From Actinospica robiniae DSM 44927 (GTDB lineage: Bacteria > Actinomycetota > Actinomycetes > Streptomycetales > Catenulisporaceae): a stretch of DNA of 64,000 nt. The DNA lies in assembly GCF_000504285.1 (NCBI RefSeq), contig NZ_KI632511.1:3159372-3223371 (forward strand), written 5' to 3'. The translations under genes and the position numbers were made by a program. Of this stretch, positions 59,076 to 64,000 are shown in pieces. Numbering within the stretch: position 1 is the stretch's first letter; each line of letters starts with the position of its first letter. The notes under the pieces are model-generated. The model was given only the letters and a program-made list of their open reading frames with translations, did not search any database and was not told where the DNA came from.

Positions 59076-60011
59076 TCACGCGGCGCGGGTCACCCGATCG
59101 ACGACGTCGAGCACCGCGCCGACCACGATGTCAGCGTGCGTGAAGCACAACTGGAGGTGGCCGACGCCGGACACGACGCGATGCTCCCCCGACGTCACCG
59201 AACCCGCCACGGCAGCGGCCATCTTCCGCATCCCTTCATGAATTGCACGCAGCGCCTGCTCCGGAATCTGCGCCTGTGGGCCGGGATCGACGCCCTCCGC
59301 AGTGATCGCGATCAGCGGCACGTCGGGAAGCCCCGGCCCGCCTCGAAGCTCGTCCGCGAGCGCGACCAAGGTGCCCCGCTCGACGATGCCTACCCGCAGC
59401 CATTCGTCGCTGAGGTGCGCATCGATCAGCGGCTGCTGCAGTTGCTCCGGATATCCCGCCACCAGCTCGGTGAACATCGCGCGGAGAGCCGGACGCATCG
59501 CGCGGGTCTTCTCGAGGACCAGTTCCGTTTGCCCGCCCGCGGCAGGGCTCGCCGCGGTTGGCATGAACGTGTCCCAGTCGCGATGGAAGCCGTCCAGCCA
59601 TACCAGCCCGGCCACATCGTGCGGGTAGAGCTGCGCGAACCGATGCGCATAGGCGCCGCCGAGAGAGTGCGCGACGAGGATGTACGGCCCGGCGAGGTCC
59701 AGAGCGCGGAGCAACTCGCGCAGCTCCTCAGCGACCGCGGACGCAGTGCGCGGCAGCGGAACCCGATCGCTGTATCCGCTGCCGCCACGGTCGTAGACCA
59801 GCGCAGTGCAGAACTCTGAAACCCCTTGCTGCGCAGCGAGGTAGTCCAGCCCCGAGGCACCCGCGCCCGGCAGGAAGACCACGGCCGGCCCGCCGCTGCC
59901 CACCTCATGCACCCACAGGCGGTGGCCGCCGACCTCCTGGAATCCGCCGATAGGCGGCGCAGGCGGCGACGTGGGCGCGGATCGGGCCTCGGAAGCGAAG
60001 TTCTTCGTCAT
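59076..60011 (-). CDS. Alpha/beta hydrolase
   Basis: A 311-residue hydrolase starting MTKNFASEARSAP. It has HEVGSGGPAVVFLPGAG (oxyanion hole HG-type variant), the nucleophile elbow ILVAHSLGGAYAHRF (Ser near 118), a conserved VWLDGFHRDWDTF, and a C-terminal His in VSGVGHLQLCF. The longer frame up to 60770 is not coding-like. No Shine-Dalgarno sequence precedes the ATG, and the palindrome ends only 15 bases away, so the mRNA is probably short-leadered or leaderless. Confidence 0.88.
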   Translation of the reverse strand: MTKNFASEARSAPTSPPAPPIGGFQEVGGHRLWVHEVGSGGPAVVFLPGAGASGLDYLAAQQGVSEFCTALVYDRGGSGYSDRVPLPRTASAVAEELRELLRALDLAGPYILVAHSLGGAYAHRFAQLYPHDVAGLVWLDGFHRDWDTFMPTAASPAAGGQTELVLEKTRAMRPALRAMFTELVAGYPEQLQQPLIDAHLSDEWLRVGIVERGTLVALADELRGGPGLPDVPLIAITAEGVDPGPQAQIPEQALRAIHEGMRKMAAAVAGSVTSGEHRVVSGVGHLQLCFTHADIVVGAVLDVVDRVTRAA

Positions 60012-60025
60012 GGTGCAAGGCTGCA

Positions 60026-60046
60026 ACCCTGACGCAGCGTCAGGGT
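60026..60046 (-). promoter_or_regulatory. MerR-type operator with -35 box upstream of the hydrolase-MerR operon
   Basis: ACCCTGACGC-A-GCGTCAGGGT is a perfect 21 bp dyad. On the minus strand TTGACC (60049-60044) overlaps its left edge as a -35 box, placing the dyad in the spacer as MerR regulators require. A -10 box is weak. The site starts 15 bases upstream of the ATG. Confidence 0.75.
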
Positions 60047-60091
60047 CAAGGCCTGCGGCTGGCGGAAGTCTGACGACGGACCCGTCAGCAG

Positions 60092-60454
60092 TCAGAGCCA
60101 GATCGTCGCCAGCCAGACCGTGGCGGCGGCCAGCAGGACGAGGCCGAGGTTGAGGGCGATCTGGCGGTCGCCACGGCGCAGATGGACGCGCGTGGCGAGG
60201 ATCTGCAGGAGCACGAAGCCGACAGCCGCGGCGAGGGCGAGCCACGGGGCGATGCCGGTCAGCGGCGGCAGGATCAGGCCGATCGCGCCCAGCACCTCGA
60301 CCGCTCCGATGGCGCGCACGGCCCGCATCGGCGTGGTGTCGACCCACGCCATCATCGGCAGCAGTTGCTCCCGGCTCTGGATCAGTTTGATCCCGCCGCC
60401 GTAGAGATAGAACAAGGCCAGCACGCCGGCGACGATCCAGAACGCGATATGCAT
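60092..60454 (-). CDS. DoxX-like membrane protein
   Basis: A 120-residue four-helix protein: HIAFWIVAGVLALFYLYGGGI, AVEVLGAIGLILPPLTGIAP, LALAAAVGFVLLQILATRV and ALNLGLVLLAAATVWLATIW, typical of DoxX-like families. The ATG at 60454 is used; an in-frame ATG at 60538 would overlap the palindrome and the divergent gene. Probably controlled by the former LysR regulator next to it. Confidence 0.83.
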   Translation of the reverse strand: MHIAFWIVAGVLALFYLYGGGIKLIQSREQLLPMMAWVDTTPMRAVRAIGAVEVLGAIGLILPPLTGIAPWLALAAAVGFVLLQILATRVHLRRGDRQIALNLGLVLLAAATVWLATIWL

Positions 60455-60509
60455 GGCGCCATTGCACCGGCTCGCCCGCACCGCCGTCCAACACTTCTTC
60501 CGGCAGCCT

Positions 60510-60526
60510 GATACCCCTGGGGTATC
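60510..60526. promoter_or_regulatory. Perfect palindrome GATACCCC-T-GGGGTATC between DoxX-like and LysR genes
   Basis: The arms are 8 bp with one central base. ATACCCCTGGGGTAT within it contains the T-N11-A core expected for LysR regulators. It ends ten bases before the LysR start codon and lies 56 bp before the DoxX-like start. Confidence 0.65.
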
Positions 60527-60536
60527 GTGACTGCTC

Positions 60537-60894
60537 ATGGAGCTGCGTACGCTGCGCTACTTCGTGGCCGTGGCCGAGGAGCTGCACTTCGGGCGGGCGG
60601 CTGTGCGGCTGCGGATGAGCCAGCCGCCGCTGAGCCGCGCGATCAAGCGACTCGAGATCGAGGTCGGCGCGGTGCTGCTGCAACGCTCCCCGGCCGGTGT
60701 CGCCCTCACTCCGGCGGGTGCGACGATGCTCGACGAGGCCCGCGCGCTGCTCGCGCAGGCCGATCGGCACCGGTTCCGCCGCCCTCGATCACGCCGTAGA
60801 CGACGCCGGTGATGCCGAGGAGTTCAACGCCGCGCTGCTGCGGCTGCTCGCGAACGTCTTCGCGGAGCACGCCGCAGCCCGGGCCACTGTCTGA
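60537..60894 (+). pseudogene. Truncated LysR-family regulator fused out of frame to an unrelated tail
   Basis: Residues 1-76 form an intact LysR HTH ([54 protein letters not shown]). The frame then degenerates into an Arg-rich tail and stops at 60812. From about 60768 another frame reads [20 protein letters not shown] and goes on NAALLRLLANVFAEHAAARA to a stop at 60894; it looks like the end of a different protein. The whole effector domain, about 200 residues, is missing. A deletion joining two genes explains this best. The palindrome upstream remains intact. Confidence 0.7.
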
Positions 60895-60909
60895 GCCGGA
60901 TTCGTCCCG

Positions 60910-61326
60910 TCAGCCGGCAGAGCTCAGCTGGGTGAAGCGGATGCTGTTGCCGAAGGGGTCGCGCAGGCCGCAGTCGGTCCCGTAGTCGCGTTCGGTCAGC
61001 TCGTCGGTGAACTCGACGCCCTTGGCCAGCAAGGTCTCGTAGGTCTTGCGGCAGTCGTCGGTGGTGAAGAACAGCGAGCCGCCCATCGCGCCCTTGGTGA
61101 GCAGCTCCCGGACCTGGTCCGCGGTCGCCTCGTCCAGCCGCGGCGGGCCGGGCTTCTCCAGCAGGATCGCGCGGTCGGGCCGACCGGGCACCTGAACGGT
61201 GAGCCACCGCATGAAGCCGAGATCGGCGTCGGTGTTGACCTCGAGGCCGAGCTTGCCGACGTAGAAGTCCAGCGCCTCGTCCTGGTCGAGCACGTAGATC
61301 TGCGAAATGTTGATCGAAGTGAACAT
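60910..61326 (-). CDS. VOC-superfamily protein
   Basis: A 138-residue VOC protein: ISQIYVLDQDEALDFYVGKL, RAILLEKPGPP, LFFTTDDCRKTYETLLAKGV and GLRDPFGNSIRFTQL. It lies 57 bp after an AraC-type gene on the same strand and is probably co-transcribed with it. Substrate unknown; many such AraC-VOC pairs exist in actinomycetes. Confidence 0.87.
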   Translation of the reverse strand: MFTSINISQIYVLDQDEALDFYVGKLGLEVNTDADLGFMRWLTVQVPGRPDRAILLEKPGPPRLDEATADQVRELLTKGAMGGSLFFTTDDCRKTYETLLAKGVEFTDELTERDYGTDCGLRDPFGNSIRFTQLSSAG

Positions 61327-61383
61327 GTCAGCAACGGTAGTGCGCGGACCCGGCCTGGTGCTTATCCGAAAGCGCCAAACGGC

Positions 61384-61776
61384 TCAGCCCCGCGGCCGCA
61401 TCCAGGCCATCGCGAAACAGGTCGGCACCTCCGGCAGCGGCCCGCGCCGGCGGTAGTCGGACGGAGACTCGCCGACGATCTCCCGGAACGTGCGGCTGAA
61501 GGTCCCCAGGCTGGTGAAGCCGACCTCCATGCAGATCTCGGTCACGCTCCGGTCGCACGACCGCAGCAGGAACATGGCCCGCTCCACCCGCCGACGCTGC
61601 AGGTAGCGGTGCGGCGTCTCACCGAACGTGGCACGGAAGACGCGGATGAAGTGGCGCGGGGAGACGTGCGCGATCTGGGCCAGCGCGGGCACGTCCAACG
61701 GCTCGGCGTAGTCCCGATCCATCGCGTCGCGGGCGCGCAGCATGCGACGGTTGGTCTCCTCCACGGCACGGTTCAT
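61384..61776 (-). CDS. Short AraC-family regulator (HTH only)
   Basis: A 130-residue AraC HTH protein without a sensor domain: LDVPALAQIAHVSPRHFIRV, FRATFGETPHRYLQRRRVE, EICMEVGFTSLGTFSRTF and GESPSDYRRR. It precedes a VOC gene; the VOC partner may sense the ligand. It diverges from the acetyltransferase pseudogene at 61827. Confidence 0.88.
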   Translation of the reverse strand: MNRAVEETNRRMLRARDAMDRDYAEPLDVPALAQIAHVSPRHFIRVFRATFGETPHRYLQRRRVERAMFLLRSCDRSVTEICMEVGFTSLGTFSRTFREIVGESPSDYRRRGPLPEVPTCFAMAWMRPRG

Positions 61777-61826
61777 CTCGTGATCACACTACATGAGCAG
61801 CCCATACGTCCGCCTATACTCGAACC

Positions 61827-62650
61827 ATGACGTTCGACGTGGATGCGTATCTGGCGCGGGTCGGCCTCAAGCCGGGTCGCGAAGACTACCCCGCCACGAG
61901 GCAGACGCTCGCCACGTTGACGCGTGCGCACGTCTTCTCCATCCCGTTCGAGAACCTCGACCCCGTCAGTGGCCGTGCGCCTCGCTCGAACTCGACGATC
62001 TCGCCGCGAAGCTGGTTTCCGGAGGCCGCGGCGGCTACTGCTACGAGCACAACCTGCTGTTCGCGGCGGTGCTGCGCGAGCTCGGCTACACGGTGAGCCT
62101 GCACTCCGGGCGCGTGTTGTACGGCGCGCGGGGCGACGCGGTGCGGCCGCGTTCGCACACGATGCTCCTCGTCCACTTCGACGACGAGCCCCAGCCCTAC
62201 CTGACCGACGTCGGCTTCGGCACCGTGGGCTGCCTCCTCGCGCCGATCCCGCTGATCGCCGACGCCGAACTGCGGGACGAGCCGCGCCGCCACCGCCTTG
62301 TGCGCGAGACCGGCCCGAATCCGCTACCGACCTGGACGCTGCAGGCTCACACGGACGGCGAGTGGGTGAATCAGTACATGTTCACCGAGGAGACGTTCCT
62401 GCCGGTCGACTACCAGATGCTCAACTGGTACACCTCGACGTTCCCGCGCTCGCCGTTCAAGCTGGCGCCGTTCATCCAGCACAACAGCCCCGAGCGCCAC
62501 CTCGAGTTGACCGGCAAAACCCTGACCGAGCGGCACGTCGACGGCACCCGCGCGGTCCGCGAGATCGAGGACCGCGCGGAACTGATTCGCCTGCTGCGCA
62601 CGGAGTTCGGCATCGACGTGCCGCAGTACTTCGTCGAGAGCGCGTCTTAG
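61827..62650 (+). pseudogene. nat: Arylamine N-acetyltransferase interrupted by a frameshift near 61980
   Basis: The start reads MTFDVDAYLARVGLKPGRED and HVFSIPFENLDPVSGRAP in one frame to about 61980. The rest is in another frame: SLELDDLAAKLVSGGRGGYC and YEHNLLFAAVLRELGYTV to DVPQYFVESAS at 62650. A single lost base after GCGCC restores the full enzyme. The catalytic Cys (RGGYCYEHN), His (SHTMLLV) and Asp (LTDVGFG) are all intact behind the frameshift. A sequencing error, or a true recent mutation, is possible. It would acetylate arylamines from acetyl-CoA. Confidence 0.85.
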
Positions 62651-62651
62651 A

Positions 62652-63506
62652 TCACGGCTTGCGACCGACCGCGCCCGCGATGCACCGCTGCGCTGCGGTG
62701 AGCGGCCGCAGCCGGGGGCCGTCCGGCCACCAGTCGGCGCAGCGGACCAGGCCGGGCTCGACGAGCTCGAGCCCCGCGAACAGCTCGAGGAGCTGGGCCT
62801 GGGTGCGGAAGGTGCCGGATCCCATCGGGCTGTGCAGGAAGGCCTGCTCGGCGTCGCGCGCGGTGGAGCTGTACTCGTTCTCCGGGTCGAAGAAGTGGGA
62901 GAGCACGACGAAGGAGCCGGAAGGGAGCGCCTCGATGTACTCGCGCATGATCTGCGCGGGACGGTCCTTCGGGCCCGAGTAGTGGTGCAGGGTACCGCTC
63001 TGCACGAGCGCGAGCGGACGGGTGAAGTCGATCTTACGCGTGATCACCTCGTTGGACAGGATGGCCTTCGGCTCGAAGATGTCCTCCGCGATGAAGCGGC
63101 AGTGCTCGTTCGCTTCGAGCAGCGCGCGGCCGTGCGCGAGCACCACCGGGTCGTTGTCCACGTACACGACTTCGGCTTCCGAGTTGATGCGCTGCACCAC
63201 CTGGTGCACGTTCTCGGCCGTGGGCAGGCCGGAGCCGAGGTCGAGGAACTGGTCGATCTTGGCCTCCAGGACCAGGAACCGGCAGGCCCGGGTGAGGAAG
63301 CCGCGGTTCTCGAAGGCCAGTTCCTGCGCTGTCGGCATGTGCTCTTGCACCTGCGCGAGGACCGCGCGGTCGATGGCGTAGTTGTCCTTGCCGTTAAGGA
63401 AGGCGTCGTAGACCCTGGCGATGCTCGCCCGCGTGGGGTCCACCCCGACCGGTGGCTTCGGCTCCGCGACGAGGGGAGAAACGGCAACCTCTGGACTGTC
63501 CGACAT
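62652..63506 (-). CDS. SAV2177/DUF574-family SAM-dependent methyltransferase (paralog)
   Basis: A 284-residue protein: ASIARVYDAFLNGKDNYAID, CRFLVLEAKIDQFLDLGSGL, AEVVYVDNDPVVLAHGRALL, LALVQSGTLHHYSG and AQRCIAGAVGRKP. Same family as the gene at 52746 but clearly diverged. It ends one base from the acetyltransferase stop. The ATG at 63506 follows GGAGAG. Substrate unknown. Confidence 0.9.
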   Translation of the reverse strand: MSDSPEVAVSPLVAEPKPPVGVDPTRASIARVYDAFLNGKDNYAIDRAVLAQVQEHMPTAQELAFENRGFLTRACRFLVLEAKIDQFLDLGSGLPTAENVHQVVQRINSEAEVVYVDNDPVVLAHGRALLEANEHCRFIAEDIFEPKAILSNEVITRKIDFTRPLALVQSGTLHHYSGPKDRPAQIMREYIEALPSGSFVVLSHFFDPENEYSSTARDAEQAFLHSPMGSGTFRTQAQLLELFAGLELVEPGLVRCADWWPDGPRLRPLTAAQRCIAGAVGRKP

Positions 63507-63765
63507 GAAAACCGACTCTCCTTCGCAGGCGAGATCTTCCGGCGGCTCGACGCTCCCGTGTGGACGCGCGGTAACTCAGCGTAGGCCGCCGTGCCGGAAT
63601 AGTAAATCGATGTGAGGTGCGAGTCGCGTGACGGATCAGCATCCGCGAGCCTCGCAGTTCCCTGACCGTCCTAAACGTCCGGTCGGCCGACCGGCATCTC
63701 ACCGCGGAAGCGGACTTTTAGCGGACATGGGCTTGAGGAGGCGCGGAAGCGCAGGTAGACGACGG

Positions 63766-63797
63766 CCCGCCCGGCCGAGGGTACACGGCCGGGCGGG
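63766..63797 (-). terminator. Terminator downstream of the last, partial gene
   Basis: CCCGCCCGGCC (63766-63776) pairs perfectly with GGCCGGGCGGG (63787-63797) around a ten-base loop. It follows the stop codon of the minus-strand gene at 63845 by about 50 bp. Confidence 0.75.
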
Positions 63798-63844
63798 TTC
63801 AGCAGCACCCTGACTCAGAGCATTGCTTGAATGTACGAGTCCTG

Positions 63845-64000
63845 TCAGCGCGAGGACGTCACGTCCAGCAGCGTGCGGCCCACGACACGGCCCGCGGCGA
63901 CGAACAGCAGGTGCAGGCGCGCCGAGACGGCGCCCGCGGGCAGGGACGTGCAAACGCGGACCGGCTCGCTCAGCCGGAACGGCTGCGCCTTCACCGACTC
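63845..64000 (-). CDS. C-terminal fragment of an unidentified protein, cut by window edge
   Basis: The last 51 codons on the minus strand read ESVKAQPFRLSEPVRVCTSL, then PAGAVSARLHLLFVAAGRVV and GRTLLDVTSSR, then TGA. The beta-strand look and codon use fit a real gene whose start is outside the window. It is followed by a terminator. No family is recognised. Confidence 0.6.
   Translation of the reverse strand, partial: ESVKAQPFRLSEPVRVCTSLPAGAVSARLHLLFVAAGRVVGRTLLDVTSSR

Noticed and set aside
60012-60770. N-terminal extension of the hydrolase reading frame
   Set aside because: The added 250 residues are Arg/Pro-rich, cross the DoxX-like gene and two palindromes, and the hydrolase has a normal start at 60011.
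63628-63813. A 61-codon ORF overlapping the terminator hairpin
   Set aside because: Arg/Pro-rich, no ribosome site, and half of it is the hairpin.

Overview
The window is high-GC DNA of an actinomycete. Support comes from GC-rich third positions, many GTG starts, a conservon (cvnA-B-C-D), two SAV2177-type SAM methyltransferases, a SigE-family sigma factor, a PMT-type mannosyltransferase, Tat and lipoprotein signals, and many AraC, MarR, MerR, XRE and WYL regulators. It looks like a Streptomyces or Catenulispora-type soil saprophyte, but no rRNA or other marker fixes the genus. I see no tRNA, rRNA, CRISPR array or complete antibiotic cluster.

Layout. 0-12.7 kb holds regulator-plus-target pairs: an MFS exporter with a WYL regulator, an XRE regulator with an SDR, AraC, VOC and CBS proteins, and a MarR-GNAT fusion. 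Inside it lies a coupled pair of large helical-repeat proteins (5401-7916) between two methyltransferases. 12.9-28.4 kb contains two secreted CBM2 enzymes, a GH5 cellulase and an SGNH/CE2 esterase. They share an operator-like element at almost the same distance from the start codon. Between them are a lipoprotein, a duplicated-domain lipoprotein, a three-gene unit (HTH-methylase, membrane protein, Ser/Thr kinase), a collapsed GH3 gene, a peptidoglycan amidase and a four-gene copper/Tat operon.

28.5-34.8 kb has an ABC exporter followed by a mobile region. An IS982-type element sits inside an IS3-type element, which itself interrupts one arm of a roughly 0.5 kb inverted repeat. 34.8-39.1 kb is a giant secreted GH87-type alpha-1,3-glucanase whose tail and terminator are tandemly duplicated. 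40-45 kb carries a RhiA-like protein with an intracellular trypsin-like protease, and an intact GGDEF-EAL protein. 46.3-50.1 kb is the conservon, 50.5-52.6 kb a second GH87-type enzyme.

52.7-64 kb contains a sigma/putative anti-sigma/PMT operon, a GlxA-type regulator with a quinone oxidoreductase, and a hydrolase-MerR operon. It also holds a truncated LysR gene that keeps an intact palindrome, a VOC-AraC pair, a frameshifted arylamine N-acetyltransferase, and a second SAV2177-type methyltransferase.

Overall: a polysaccharide-degrading chromosomal segment (cellulose, acetylated xylan, alpha-1,3-glucan) with many one-component regulators next to their palindromic sites, one nested IS insertion and several decaying genes. 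Functions are read from motifs only; no database search was possible.
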